Under the pieces are notes generated by a model. That model was not told the origin of the DNA and searched no databases. It saw nothing but the letters and a program-made list of their open reading frames with translations. This document shows positions 6,674-15,413 of a stretch of DNA of 17,609 nucleotides, in pieces (the first letter of the stretch is position 1; every line of letters starts with the position of its first letter). A program made the position numbers and the translations under genes. The stretch spans positions 1 to 17,609 of the forward strand of contig CAMWRB010000009.1 of the NCBI GenBank assembly GCA_947176545.1, read 5' to 3'. This stretch comes from an uncultured Porphyromonadaceae bacterium. Its GTDB lineage: Bacteria > Bacteroidota > Bacteroidia > Bacteroidales > Muribaculaceae.

Positions 6674-7157
6674 TGGAGAGGAGGCGGATTTTCACATCGA
6701 ATGGAATACCGCCGCGTTTGGGGAGCGCGCTCTTGTGATAATAGAAATTTTTCTGACGGTCAAAACTCTTTACCTCCACAATCCGGGTCTCACCCGGAGG
6801 TATGTCTGTATGTAGTGTGACTTCGCGTCTGTGCAGCAATCTCCCCTCCGGTGTATAATAGCTTATCTCAACATTCAGCGAACGTATACGACATACCGTC
6901 TTATTCTGCACAAACCACCGTTCATTGGCCGACGATATGCTTTTGTCATATCCGCTGAACACTATATCCTTTCTTAGACTTCCAAATTCAACGGAGTCCG
7001 TCTCACAGCTTATCGTCCGCTCCCATGGCCGCGAAACGGTAGTGCTTTCAGACTTGTTTTTCAGAGTCAGCCGGTTGCGTCGGGCTTCTACACCCGCTGC
7101 TCCCGACATCAGCATAACGCCGACCGCAATCCAAATATATACTCTCCCGGCTCTCAT
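6603..7157 (-). CDS. Exported Ig-like (FxLYD-type) protein of unknown function
   Basis: From the chosen start the protein has 184 residues and begins with a signal peptide (MRAGRVYIWIAVGVMLMSGAAGVEA). The longer frame up to 7265 would run through the upstream gene, whereas the start at 7157 leaves a 7-base gap and places the signal peptide at the N-terminus. The mature part holds a beta-sandwich-like region: an asymmetrical VFSGYDKSISSANERWFVQN segment, then LNVEISYYTPEGRLLHRREV, then DIPPGETRIVEVKSFD. This is the pattern of FxLYD-type domains, in which a residual 'PPGETR' strand recurs. It is the last gene of a minus-strand run. Its end overlaps the DUF3791-like gene by 71 bases, so its C-terminus may have been altered by insertion of the neighbouring cassette. 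Function unknown. Confidence 0.72.
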   Translation of the reverse strand: MRAGRVYIWIAVGVMLMSGAAGVEARRNRLTLKNKSESTTVSRPWERTISCETDSVEFGSLRKDIVFSGYDKSISSANERWFVQNKTVCRIRSLNVEISYYTPEGRLLHRREVTLHTDIPPGETRIVEVKSFDRQKNFYYHKSALPKRGGIPFDVKIRLLSITLDNQDYEYVLFHQQDKYRCDI

Positions 7158-7164
7158 CGGATTT

Positions 7165-7749
7165 CTACAATATTCGCTGATGATACAGAGACGAGCCATT
7201 CCCGTCATAACTCGGATAGATGCGTCTGAGACCTTCGGGCAACTTTTCGAGCGGATTGGTGACATTAAGTCTCAGGCTTAAACGCAATTTATTCCAGAAT
7301 ACCGGCAACAGAGTTGAGGCACCGACCTTGACCGTGACTTTCGCACTCTCCACCGTCAGCGTTTGCATATCCTTTGACAGGACTGCATAACAATCTTTCA
7401 GCTTCGCGGGGAGTCCGTGCTCCATCGACGTGTAGAGACTCATCCGGTATTTGCCGGCTTGAGCTGACTCATACAGATGACCCATCAGCATACCGGGCTT
7501 CAATCTGACATCATCCGACTCCACGACCCGGATGCTATACTTGTATTTATCATAATCATCTCTTACTATCAGTACTGTGATACCGTCTCCCGGATATTCC
7601 CACAGCCCCTCTGCTCCCGTCGCCCCTTTTATATCTATATAATCGCACGCGGCCGTATAGTCGACAGGTATTTCGACCGACCGCATCTCCGTTCCCTGAG
7701 CATACGGAGCTGCCAGACACACGCACGATATTATCACTTCACGCAACAT
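7165..7749 (-). CDS. Exported protein of unknown function
   Basis: The 194-residue protein has an N-terminal signal peptide (MLREVIISCVCLAAPYAQG, cleavage probably near residue 19). The mature part is beta-rich with alternating hydrophobic residues and many Asp and Tyr (for example LWEYPGDGITVLIVRDDYD). It contains the segment LLPVFWNKLRLSLRLNVTNPLEKLPEGLRRIYP. I do not recognise a named family, but its constant place between a DUF3078 gene and an Ig-like exported protein suggests a periplasmic or outer-membrane-associated role in Bacteroidales. It starts 42 bases after the DUF3078 gene's stop and ends 7 bases before the next start, so it is probably in the same transcript. Confidence 0.72.
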   Translation of the reverse strand: MLREVIISCVCLAAPYAQGTEMRSVEIPVDYTAACDYIDIKGATGAEGLWEYPGDGITVLIVRDDYDKYKYSIRVVESDDVRLKPGMLMGHLYESAQAGKYRMSLYTSMEHGLPAKLKDCYAVLSKDMQTLTVESAKVTVKVGASTLLPVFWNKLRLSLRLNVTNPLEKLPEGLRRIYPSYDGNGSSLYHQRIL

Positions 7750-7791
7750 ACCAACATTATATCGCCGATGAATCGGGATGAGGGTTTCCGA

Positions 7792-9252
7792 TTACGGCTT
7801 GGTGGAGAATGTATAGGTCACACCCAGGGAAAGAATCTCTTTCAGCATCCAGTGATGCCATCGTGTGGAGTTGTCCGAACTGGAGTCAAAACGCGGATAG
7901 ACATATAGTTGCGTTGAGAGAAACTTATTGATATTGAAATTGAAGGTATTCTCCCAATCGGCAAGGAAGTAGGAATAATCCGTAAATAGGAACAGGCGTG
8001 ATTTCCAACTGATATTGCCGGTGATGTTCCAGTCCAACGTAAGCTCCGCGTTACTACCGACCTCACTGTGTGTATGGCGTCCCGGTGCGATATTGAACTG
8101 CGACTTGTCAATTCGGTTGGACATACATGCCTTTAAATTGTAAGAGATGGGAGATATGGAGGCTGCAAATTTCAGCGAATTGTTACGACCTGTCGTGGCG
8201 TAGGTCATACCAAGACCAATATTAAGTTCTGCCGGAGAGAGGAACGCTGCGGTCATATCCGGAGAATCGGCCGGATATGCATTGAAGAATTGAGTCTTGA
8301 ACTGTATCAATGCGGAATAAAACCATTTCTGCCACGCTTTGAAACCTGCCTTCAGATTATACTGAAACTGGTCCTGTGAAATACTGTACTTATGCAACGA
8401 CCCCTTTGGGTTGGAGTTGATTGCCAGTTTATAACTCAGCGACGAGTTGAACATCAGGTCCGGATGATAGACAGTATTGAGAGTCACGTCCCAATTGAAG
8501 TTGAAGAGCAACGACAGGTACGACGTGCCGCCCTGATACCAGTTATTACTTACAAAGGCCTGAGATACATGCAGACCGGTCGAAAAGAGATGCAGCCAAT
8601 TGACACGACGTTTCTCAAATTCCGGTAAGATGGCTGCATCGGCGTCCACCTGAGGCAGGTCAAGACTCTCAAGAAAACTTATGAAGCTGTAATCCTCATC
8701 AGGGAGTGTCGGCGGAGCCGGAACCTCCCAGCTCGCATATGCGATTTGCCGAGGATGTGACAACATATATTCATATCGGAGCGTGCGCATCAGTCGCTCA
8801 GCCCGCAGCGCGGTCTCGAACCATCCCGGCAACTCACCCATCCGTTTCAATTCCTCAGCTGACAGCCGCACCTCAGGTGAGGATTCTATACCGATATCGG
8901 ATGCCTGCAATTCCAATACCTCATCACCCTCCTCAAGGTCTTCGGGATTGATATGCTCGCGTGTCAGAATGCCGGCATACCTCAATGAGTCGGACGAATA
9001 TTCGGATGAGCGCATTTCAAACACCGGCACCGGAACTTCGGGCTTGAAACGACGTACACTCATATATCCGCTGAACACCAGGGGGGAGCGTAACATACTC
9101 TCACCATATTGGCTGTAAAAGCTTGATACGAGGGTATCGGAGGGTATCTGATTCTTTACGGAATCAATATCGGTGGTGACGCATACGGCACATACGTCAC
9201 AGACATACATCATTATGGCCGTTATCACTGCTGCCAACTTCACTCTATACAT
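7792..9252 (-). CDS. DUF3078 outer-membrane beta-barrel protein
   Basis: The 486-residue protein has an N-terminal signal peptide (about 1-24). A soluble, acidic region follows (about 25-215, including LRAERLMRTLRYEYMLSHP). The C-terminal half is a barrel-like domain: alternating aromatic and polar strands, starting at NNWYQGGTSYLSLLFNFNWDV (236 onward) and ending in ILSLGVTYTFSTKP with a terminal aromatic-strand signature. This WYQGG start and strand pattern is that of DUF3078, a Bacteroidetes outer-membrane family without known reaction. The start codon is 20 bases after the protease stop, so both genes are likely expressed together. Nothing in the sequence indicates the transported substrate. 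Confidence 0.82.
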   Translation of the reverse strand: MYRVKLAAVITAIMMYVCDVCAVCVTTDIDSVKNQIPSDTLVSSFYSQYGESMLRSPLVFSGYMSVRRFKPEVPVPVFEMRSSEYSSDSLRYAGILTREHINPEDLEEGDEVLELQASDIGIESSPEVRLSAEELKRMGELPGWFETALRAERLMRTLRYEYMLSHPRQIAYASWEVPAPPTLPDEDYSFISFLESLDLPQVDADAAILPEFEKRRVNWLHLFSTGLHVSQAFVSNNWYQGGTSYLSLLFNFNWDVTLNTVYHPDLMFNSSLSYKLAINSNPKGSLHKYSISQDQFQYNLKAGFKAWQKWFYSALIQFKTQFFNAYPADSPDMTAAFLSPAELNIGLGMTYATTGRNNSLKFAASISPISYNLKACMSNRIDKSQFNIAPGRHTHSEVGSNAELTLDWNITGNISWKSRLFLFTDYSYFLADWENTFNFNINKFLSTQLYVYPRFDSSSDNSTRWHHWMLKEILSLGVTYTFSTKP

Positions 9253-9272
9253 ATTGTCGATAGTTAATCCGG

Positions 9273-10895
9273 TTATTTTTTTGCCGGAGATGATAAAATA
9301 GTGGTATAATCCTGCGAATTAATCAGACGCAACGCCTCGGCAAACATCGGGTCATGCTGATTGTACACCTTGAAGAAGGTCGAGTTGTCATATATATCAC
9401 GCCCTATCAGTCCCTTAATCATCATTCGCATCAGGGGCGCGGAGCGGTTGAATTCCTCCTCATCATACTTTACCTCCTCCTTGTCGGCCATACTCCTGAT
9501 TTCATCAAGCATCGACTGAGTGACCTCAAAATCCCTGACGAACTGACTGTCATCCGGATACATCTTCTTCACCTCCTTACGATGCTTGTCCACATAGTTG
9601 ATGGCAAACCGGTTGAAGATTCCTTTGGCCATTACGTTACGGTAGTATTTGGTATATTCAGTCGTATCGAGTGCGACAAATCTGTCGGGCGTAATACCTC
9701 CTCCTCCATACACGGCTCTATGCTTGACAAGTGTCTCATACCTCAGCGAGTCATTGACACGGATACTGTCACCGTGCATCAGTTCTCCATGATTGAATCT
9801 ATCTTCTATGTCACGCCGGTATGCGTCCTCATCTCCCTTGACATACGGTTTCTGAATATCCCGACCTGTCGGAGTGTAATAGTGAGCTACCGTCAGACGT
9901 ATCATCGAGCCGTCGGGCAACGGAATAGGCCTCTGCACCAATCCTTTTCCGAATGTGCGTCGTCCCACGACCACACCGCGGTCCCAATCCTGAACACCAC
10001 CGGCGGTGATTTCGGCAGCGGATGCAGACCACTGATTGACCATTACGACCAGACGCCCGTCATCGAACAGCGGACCGCTGAGTCGCGGAGAGGTATGGGC
10101 ATCATAACGCGGGGACTGCAATCCCTCGGTATAGACGGCAAGTGAGCCGGGCTCGAGAAATTCGCCGAGCAGGTCAATAGCAGCCTGAAGATACCCGCCG
10201 CCATTGTCGGTCAAATCCAATATCAACGACTTCATACCCTGCTTGCGCAGCTCCGTGAGCTTCTCCCGAACCTCCTTATGTGTATCGGCCGCAAATTTAT
10301 TGAGTCGTATGTAACCGGTCCGGTCATCGACCATATATGCCGCATCCACACTGTAGATTGGTATATCATCGCGCGTTATCCGGAACGGTATGGTATCAGC
10401 GCCGTTCTCCTGAAGACGGAGCACGGTCACATCCACCCGTGTCCCCTTGGGTCCGCGGAGACGCTTCATTATATCGCGGTTTTTCATCTTGACACCGGCT
10501 ATGTTGGTGTCATTGACCGCGATTATTCTGTCTCCGGCCTGCATGCCTATGCGCTCCGACGGACCGCCGCTCACGGTCTGAATGACATATAGCGTATCCT
10601 TGGCCATATTGAATACTATCCCTATACCGCTGAAGTTTCCTTCCAAAGGCTCATTCAGCTCGCGTGTCTCCTCGGCTGTCGAATATTGTGAATGAGGGTC
10701 CAGCTTTTCCAACATACCGCGTATCGCATCCTCCGCCAGCTTATCCTCATCTACGCTATCAACATACAATTGCTTGATAGCCTCCTGCGCCATCAGCAAT
10801 TTCTGCTGAGGCATACCTATACTCAGATTGAACCCGTGTACCAAGGCGACACCGGCGGTCACCATCACCAACGGCAAAAATTTTATCCTCTTCAT
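9273..10895 (-). CDS. S41 family C-terminal processing serine protease (CtpA/Prc type)
   Basis: The 540-residue protein has a short N-terminal hydrophobic signal or anchor (residues 7-25). A cap region with the LDPHSQYSTAEE motif follows (65-76). Next come a PDZ domain (about 86-165, containing GNFSGIGIVF and GGPSERIGMQAGDRIIAVN) and the S41 catalytic domain. The Ser-Lys-Gln triad is present: Ser292 in QWSASAAEI, Lys317 in TFGKG and Gln321. The Ser-Lys spacing of 25 and Lys-Gln spacing of 4 match CtpB of Bacillus. A C-terminal extension of about 130 residues follows, typical for Bacteroidetes. It should act in the periplasm on envelope proteins, cutting near C-termini. It lies 28 bases downstream of coaD and 20 bases ahead of the DUF3078 gene. 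Confidence 0.92.
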   Translation of the reverse strand: MKRIKFLPLVMVTAGVALVHGFNLSIGMPQQKLLMAQEAIKQLYVDSVDEDKLAEDAIRGMLEKLDPHSQYSTAEETRELNEPLEGNFSGIGIVFNMAKDTLYVIQTVSGGPSERIGMQAGDRIIAVNDTNIAGVKMKNRDIMKRLRGPKGTRVDVTVLRLQENGADTIPFRITRDDIPIYSVDAAYMVDDRTGYIRLNKFAADTHKEVREKLTELRKQGMKSLILDLTDNGGGYLQAAIDLLGEFLEPGSLAVYTEGLQSPRYDAHTSPRLSGPLFDDGRLVVMVNQWSASAAEITAGGVQDWDRGVVVGRRTFGKGLVQRPIPLPDGSMIRLTVAHYYTPTGRDIQKPYVKGDEDAYRRDIEDRFNHGELMHGDSIRVNDSLRYETLVKHRAVYGGGGITPDRFVALDTTEYTKYYRNVMAKGIFNRFAINYVDKHRKEVKKMYPDDSQFVRDFEVTQSMLDEIRSMADKEEVKYDEEEFNRSAPLMRMMIKGLIGRDIYDNSTFFKVYNQHDPMFAEALRLINSQDYTTILSSPAKK

Positions 10896-10923
10896 CTATT
10901 GTATTTCTCCTCTGTTCTTCTTA

Positions 10924-11415
10924 TTAATCCTTTCTCTTTTCCATGCCGGCTCCCAATATCTCCCTGACATCATCAGCTGTCACCAACCATCCGTTCACAT
11001 CGACACCGAAATGCTCAAGCTCACGCACCATCGACGAGGAGACAATTGACAACTCAGGACGGGCACAAAGCAGGAGAGTATCTACACCGAATATGCTCAG
11101 ATTGGTCTCGGCAAGAGTGCGTTCATACTCAAAGTCAGTAACGCCTCTCACTCCGCGTACTATACAACAGGCGCCGCCATCGGCTACAGCCCTGGCCGTA
11201 AGACCGGACGATACGGTCACACTTACAGGATAACCGTCAAATATCTCAGACAGATAACGGCGTGTAAGCCCGGCGGTCTCAGCAGACCCCGCCTTATTGA
11301 TATTCACGCCGATACATACCTCTACATGGTCAAACACCCGCAGTGCACGGGCCACTATATCAAGATGACCACGCGTAAAGGGATTGAAACTCCCGGGATA
11401 CAATGCTTTCCTCAT
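10924..11415 (-). CDS. coaD: Phosphopantetheine adenylyltransferase CoaD
   Basis: CoaD adenylates 4'-phosphopantetheine to dephospho-CoA, the fourth of five steps to coenzyme A. The 163-residue length is usual. The N-terminal nucleotidyltransferase motif is PGSFNPFTRGH (residues 7-17), where TRGH is the (H/T)xGH signature. The usual Asp of PGSFDP is Asn11 here. SSSMVREL near residue 127 is the second ATP-binding stretch (the ISSTxVRE position), and CCIVRGVRGVTDFEYE is the conserved middle segment. It sits 41 bases after parE and 28 before the S41 protease. Confidence 0.95.
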   Translation of the reverse strand: MRKALYPGSFNPFTRGHLDIVARALRVFDHVEVCIGVNINKAGSAETAGLTRRYLSEIFDGYPVSVTVSSGLTARAVADGGACCIVRGVRGVTDFEYERTLAETNLSIFGVDTLLLCARPELSIVSSSMVRELEHFGVDVNGWLVTADDVREILGAGMEKRKD

Positions 11416-11456
11416 AAGATGACTGCTTGATTATCTCTCGACATTAATCTCCCTGC

Positions 11457-13457
11457 TCATATTTGAGAGTCATCCTCCACCAACAGATTGTCTATGATAA
11501 AGTTCTGTCGGTCTGGGGTATTCTTGCCCATATAGAACTCAAGTAACTCATCTGGTATGTCATCGCGCTTGATGACCACCGGGTCGAGACGCATATCCTC
11601 CCCTATGAATTCGGCAAACTCCTCATCATTAATCTCACCGAGACCCTTGAATCGCGTTATCACGGCATTATTACCCAATTTCTTAATCGCCGCGAGACGT
11701 TCCTCGTCATTATAGCAATAATAGGTATCGCGCTCACCGCTATCGGCATCGCCGTTCTTACGCTGCTTCTGACGACCCCGCTTGGCGGCCGCTTTGCTGC
11801 GGACACGGAAGAGCGGAGTCTGCAGTATGTAGACATGACCCTTTTTAATCAAATCCGGAAAGAACATCAGGAAGAAGGTGATTATCAGCAAGCGGATGTG
11901 CATACCGTCGACATCGGCATCCGTAGCTATTATCACTTTGTTATATCTCAATCCCTCAATCCCGTCCTCTATATTGAGAGCAGCCTGAAGCAGGTTGAAT
12001 TCATCATTCTTATATACCACCTCCTGAGTCATGCCGAAGGTGTTCAACGGCTTTCCGCGCAACGAGAATACAGCCTGATACTGAGCGTTACGCACTTTGG
12101 TGATGGTGCCCGACGCTGACAATCCCTCCGTTATGAAGATTGACGACTCCTCACGCAGGTCGATATCCTCTGACTTCGCGTTAGCCTTCTGATTGTCATT
12201 ATAATGCACACGGCAGTCACGGAGCTTGCGGTTATGCAGACTTACCTTCTTCGCCTTCTCACGGGCTAACTTGGCGACACCGGCCATAGCTTTCCGCTCC
12301 TTCTCGCTCGAAGCAATCTTGCTCAGCATCTTCTCGGCCGTGTCCGGAGTCTTATGGAGGTAGTCATCCAATTCCTTCTTTATGAAGTCGCCGACAAACT
12401 TATTGACCGTCAATGAGCTGTCCGGTGCGACCTCCTTGCTTCCCAATCGTGTTTTGGTCTGAGACTCGAAAACCGGTTCCTGAATACGGACGCTAACCGC
12501 CGCCACCATTCCGTTGCGGATGTCACTGAACTCATAGCCTTTGCCGGAGTACTCCTTGATGGTACGCGACACATGCTCGCGGAATGCTGTCAGATGAGTA
12601 CCACCCTGTGTGGTATGCTGACCGTTCACAAACGAGTAATACTCCTCGCCATATTGGTCCGTATGCGTCAGCACTATCTCTATATCCTCACCCTTCAGAT
12701 GTATGATGGGGTACAACGGATTGACACTGATTTTCTCATTGAGCAGGTCGTGCAGACCGTGACGCGACACATATTTCCTGCCGTTGTAATATATCTGCAG
12801 ACCGGTGTTCAGATAGGTGTAATTATTCACCATCGTCTCTACAAACTCCGGATTGAATCTGTAATTGCGGAACAACTTGGGGTCCGGATGGAATCTTACC
12901 ATCGTACCGTTTGGCTCGGTCGTATCAACAGGCTCACTTTGCTCTATCAGCCTGCCCTCCTCGAAGTATACCCGGACCATCTTACCGTCGCGATATGACA
13001 CGACCTCGCAATAAGTCGACAGAGCGTTTACCGCTTTCAGACCGACACCGTTCAGACCGACAGACTTCTTGAAATTCTTATCGTCAAACTTTCCGCCGGT
13101 ATTTATTTCAGAAGCCACTTCACGCACTTTTCCCAACGGTATTCCGCGTCCATAGTCGCGTATTGTGCAGTCTCCGGCTTCGGTCAGCGTTATATCAATC
13201 CGTTTGCCGGCACCCATGTTGAACTCATCGATGGAGTTATCGACAACCTCTTTTATAAGCACATAGATGCCGTCCTCGGCGTGAGTGCCGTCACCAAGCT
13301 TACCTATATACATACCGGGACGGCGACGGATATGTTCGTTCCAATCCAAGGTCTGGATTGCAGAGTCATCATAATCACCGACGGAGGAATTGACTATTAC
13401 ATCTTCCTCCGGTTCAGCCGCTGAATAATCAAATATATCTACAGAATTATCACTCAT
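11457..13457 (-). CDS. parE: DNA topoisomerase IV subunit B (ParE)
   Basis: This is the ATPase and TOPRIM subunit of a type IIA topoisomerase that decatenates daughter chromosomes together with ParC. The 666 residues contain the GHKL ATPase (Glu70 and Asn73 in [17 protein letters not shown] at 101-107, and the lid [14 protein letters not shown] at 134-147). The transducer domain has the QTK loop (333-335). The TOPRIM domain has Glu444 in TEGLSASG and Asp513, 515 and 517 in DADVDG. The C-terminal stretch RFKGLGEIN follows at 602-610. EGLSASG instead of the usual EGDSAGG, and the opening [16 protein letters not shown], are what I expect of the Bacteroidetes ParE rather than GyrB. The start is 35 bases after a full promoter. 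A DNA dyad overlaps the predicted transcription start. Confidence 0.92.
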   Translation of the reverse strand: MSDNSVDIFDYSAAEPEEDVIVNSSVGDYDDSAIQTLDWNEHIRRRPGMYIGKLGDGTHAEDGIYVLIKEVVDNSIDEFNMGAGKRIDITLTEAGDCTIRDYGRGIPLGKVREVASEINTGGKFDDKNFKKSVGLNGVGLKAVNALSTYCEVVSYRDGKMVRVYFEEGRLIEQSEPVDTTEPNGTMVRFHPDPKLFRNYRFNPEFVETMVNNYTYLNTGLQIYYNGRKYVSRHGLHDLLNEKISVNPLYPIIHLKGEDIEIVLTHTDQYGEEYYSFVNGQHTTQGGTHLTAFREHVSRTIKEYSGKGYEFSDIRNGMVAAVSVRIQEPVFESQTKTRLGSKEVAPDSSLTVNKFVGDFIKKELDDYLHKTPDTAEKMLSKIASSEKERKAMAGVAKLAREKAKKVSLHNRKLRDCRVHYNDNQKANAKSEDIDLREESSIFITEGLSASGTITKVRNAQYQAVFSLRGKPLNTFGMTQEVVYKNDEFNLLQAALNIEDGIEGLRYNKVIIATDADVDGMHIRLLIITFFLMFFPDLIKKGHVYILQTPLFRVRSKAAAKRGRQKQRKNGDADSGERDTYYCYNDEERLAAIKKLGNNAVITRFKGLGEINDEEFAEFIGEDMRLDPVVIKRDDIPDELLEFYMGKNTPDRQNFIIDNLLVEDDSQI

Positions 13458-13464
13458 AAAAAAA

Positions 13465-13491
13465 TATCAGGGGCACACAATACACCTGATA
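13465..13491. promoter_or_regulatory. Dyad overlapping the parE transcription start
   Basis: TATCAGG (13465-13471) and CCTGATA (13485-13491) form a perfect inverted repeat with a 13-base centre, right next to the -7 box and followed by seven T before the parE start codon on the minus strand. With a start site near 13486 the RNA would contain only part of the outer arm. An operator at DNA level is therefore more plausible than an attenuator. Function unproven. Confidence 0.35.
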
Positions 13492-13522
13492 CAAAGATAA
13501 TCCTTTTTAGTCAATCCACAAA
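13492..13522 (-). promoter_or_regulatory. Promoter of the parE-coaD-protease run
   Basis: On the minus strand TTTG (13522-13519) and TATCTTTG (13499-13492) are separated by 19 bases, an exact match to the Bacteroidetes -33/-7 consensus. The leader to the parE start codon is about 30 bases. Confidence 0.7.
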
Positions 13523-13574
13523 ATTCCCGTCAATCCCATTGATTTATATCACATTTTCGCACATTTCTTACATA

Positions 13575-13629
13575 AAATCTGACCCTTACCGACCGAACGC
13601 AATAAGTTCAATCGGTAAGGGTCAGATTT
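13575..13629 (-). terminator. Long perfect hairpin, terminator of the secreted module protein gene
   Basis: An 18-base perfect inverted repeat (13575-13592 and 13612-13629) with a 19-base loop that itself holds a GAAC/GTTC pair. It begins 17 bases after the stop codon of the minus-strand gene ending at 13647. On that strand the distal arm ends in a T4 run, as in an intrinsic terminator; the flanking A/T tracts would also allow termination of leftward-reading transcripts' antisense. It separates that gene from the parE promoter. Confidence 0.65.
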
Positions 13630-13646
13630 GTGAAAATCAATTCGGG

Positions 13647-15362
13647 TCAGCGGATATATACTTTTTCACTCCCCTTTGCGGTAACTTTGATATAGATACC
13701 GTTTGAGGGATTCTCCACTTTCACACCCTGTAGAGTGAAATAGGTTATATCTGCATCGTATTTATCATCGACACTTTCCACACCGGATGAGTTGATTTTC
13801 ATACTCAATTCACAGAGTCGCAAGTCAAGCCGGAAGTCGACGTTTACATCTTCATTGCAATCGCCTAACGCCCACATACCTTTGCCACCGACTGCAATTC
13901 CGGAGTTAGCCCATTCTCCTGTTGAAATGGATATGGGACTATATTCATAGCTCTCCGAAGCACCGATAGGATATAACCCCATGTCCGACAGCGGGGTATA
14001 GAAAAGGAAGGAGGCATCATCAGAAGCCGGGCATAGGAACGACCCGGTGAACAGCCCATGTCCCTCATTTCTGAGTTTATATTGCTCATAGAACTCTTCA
14101 TTGTCCGGAGTGATAAAGTTCCAGTTTGTCATAAATCCGAAAAGGATAATCTCTGAATATTCATTAATATTCAAACTTACATCCCGACCGGTTCTGTTCA
14201 CCTTTATTAACTCCGTCATATAATCGTTACAGTCTATCAGAATCTGTTGTCCGCCCTGCGCGAGTTTCAGTGTCGAACTTTCCGTTATTCTGTTGTCAAT
14301 ACCCTCAGGCACACCCCAGACAGTAGACGGGTCGGGGTTCGCACTGTTCTCGGTTGAAAATATTATCGACTTAATCGAGGTCGGTTCGTTAATCTGTATA
14401 AAGTTGTCGGAATCGGTCTGTATAATCTTTTGGCCGTCATCTGTATCCATAATCATATACAGACTACCCCCCGCGGGAAAGTCATTCAACGGTGCATCAT
14501 CCCACATCAGTTGGAGTATTCGTGGAATAATCTCATATCTTACTGTAAGCAATCCTCCGTTCCAGTTGCCGATGGTGAGTGTATCTTTCTCTTTGTCAAA
14601 GTTTTCTGATGTTCCGAAGATAAATTTCATTGTTGCCGGGACTCCCTTGATTTGTGAATACATCTGATAAGACATGCCATCGCCACACACATATCCGGTC
14701 TCTTTTGTTTCAGGGTCAATATAGCACAAGGCAATTGAGGCTTCTCCGGCGGGTATATTGGCCATCCCTTCGTAAACGGGCAACCTGCCGTTCATGCGTT
14801 GCAAGGGTATAGCCCCGTTAAGATTCTCGCCCTCAGGCACCTTATAATCATTGAAAGCACCGATTAGATAAACACAATCCATTTTCGGAATTTCTGGCTG
14901 AGTGTCAGACAAGAGTTTGACTAACCCAATCGTATACTTATCGTCCTGTTTATAGAGTTTTACGGAGATATCAAGCGTTCCGCCACACCAGTTGCAGATG
15001 CTAATCCCCCTTTTATAACCGGCTTTAGCAGTGCCGATATTTCTTGATTCCGTCTCACCTTTAAATAGATAGACATCACAATCCTCCGGTCTGACACCCA
15101 ATATTATATCAGGGTTATATTCCGGAGAATCAGCCTGAGTGATGATTTTGAACTGACAAAGGGATTGTTCCGGCAGTTCAAACGAGCCGGTATAGATACC
15201 GTCTTTATCCTCGTCTGTCAGCTGATAGCCACGACCGGCTTCCGTATCGGGATATTCCCAGTCATTAAAATTTCCACATAGATAAAGCACCTCCGGAAGT
15301 GTTGAGGCCAACGACGACATAGCCGTTGTCGCAAGTATTGATAGGAATATGAATTTTTTCAT
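13647..15362 (-). CDS. Secreted multi-module protein resembling SusE/SusF-type carbohydrate-binding modules
   Basis: The 571-residue protein has a signal peptide (about 1-20). Four similar modules follow. Module 1 (about 25-137) begins LYLCGNFNDWEYPD, with GIYTGSFELP later and CNWCGGTLDI at its end. Module 2 (about 162-278) begins VYLIGAFNDYKVPE, with a VYEGMANIPAG stretch and GNWNGGLLTV at its end. Module 3 (about 285-388) is more diverged (GSLYMIMDTDDG). Module 4 (about 403-522) begins ILFGFMTNWNFITPD with GLFTGSFLCP. The pattern 'xLxGxFNDW...L...GxYxG' resembles starch-binding SusE/SusF modules, so glycan binding is the inference; no sugar can be named. The last 40 residues (TYFTLQGVKVENPSNGIYI) form a short C-terminal domain of the type common on secreted Bacteroidales proteins. 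No lipobox is visible, so it is not an obvious lipoprotein. It follows the LRR gene by 51 bases. Confidence 0.75.
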   Translation of the reverse strand: MKKFIFLSILATTAMSSLASTLPEVLYLCGNFNDWEYPDTEAGRGYQLTDEDKDGIYTGSFELPEQSLCQFKIITQADSPEYNPDIILGVRPEDCDVYLFKGETESRNIGTAKAGYKRGISICNWCGGTLDISVKLYKQDDKYTIGLVKLLSDTQPEIPKMDCVYLIGAFNDYKVPEGENLNGAIPLQRMNGRLPVYEGMANIPAGEASIALCYIDPETKETGYVCGDGMSYQMYSQIKGVPATMKFIFGTSENFDKEKDTLTIGNWNGGLLTVRYEIIPRILQLMWDDAPLNDFPAGGSLYMIMDTDDGQKIIQTDSDNFIQINEPTSIKSIIFSTENSANPDPSTVWGVPEGIDNRITESSTLKLAQGGQQILIDCNDYMTELIKVNRTGRDVSLNINEYSEIILFGFMTNWNFITPDNEEFYEQYKLRNEGHGLFTGSFLCPASDDASFLFYTPLSDMGLYPIGASESYEYSPISISTGEWANSGIAVGGKGMWALGDCNEDVNVDFRLDLRLCELSMKINSSGVESVDDKYDADITYFTLQGVKVENPSNGIYIKVTAKGSEKVYIR

Positions 15363-15381
15363 TTTTGGAAAGATAAAGTGA

Positions 15382-15403
15382 TAATTAATTTGAAAATTAA
15401 TTA
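15382..15403. repeat. AT-rich perfect palindrome between two secreted-protein genes
   Basis: TAATTAATTT and AAATTAATTA are perfect 10-base arms around a GA centre. It sits in the 51-base gap ahead of the module-protein gene. It could be an operator or a weak processing or terminator hairpin; the composition is so AT-rich that chance is possible. Confidence 0.4.
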
Positions 15404-15413
15404 CGGGTTAGTC

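Noticed and set aside
9354..10145. Plus-strand open frame of 263 codons opposite the S41 protease
   Set aside because: The minus strand encodes a protease with PDZ domain and full Ser-Lys-Gln triad; the opposite frame is its shadow.
11457..13457. GyrB instead of ParE
   Set aside because: The TOPRIM motif EGLSASG, the N-terminal [16 protein letters not shown] and the linkage to coaD fit the Bacteroidetes ParE better; a whole-genome check for a second subunit B gene would settle it.
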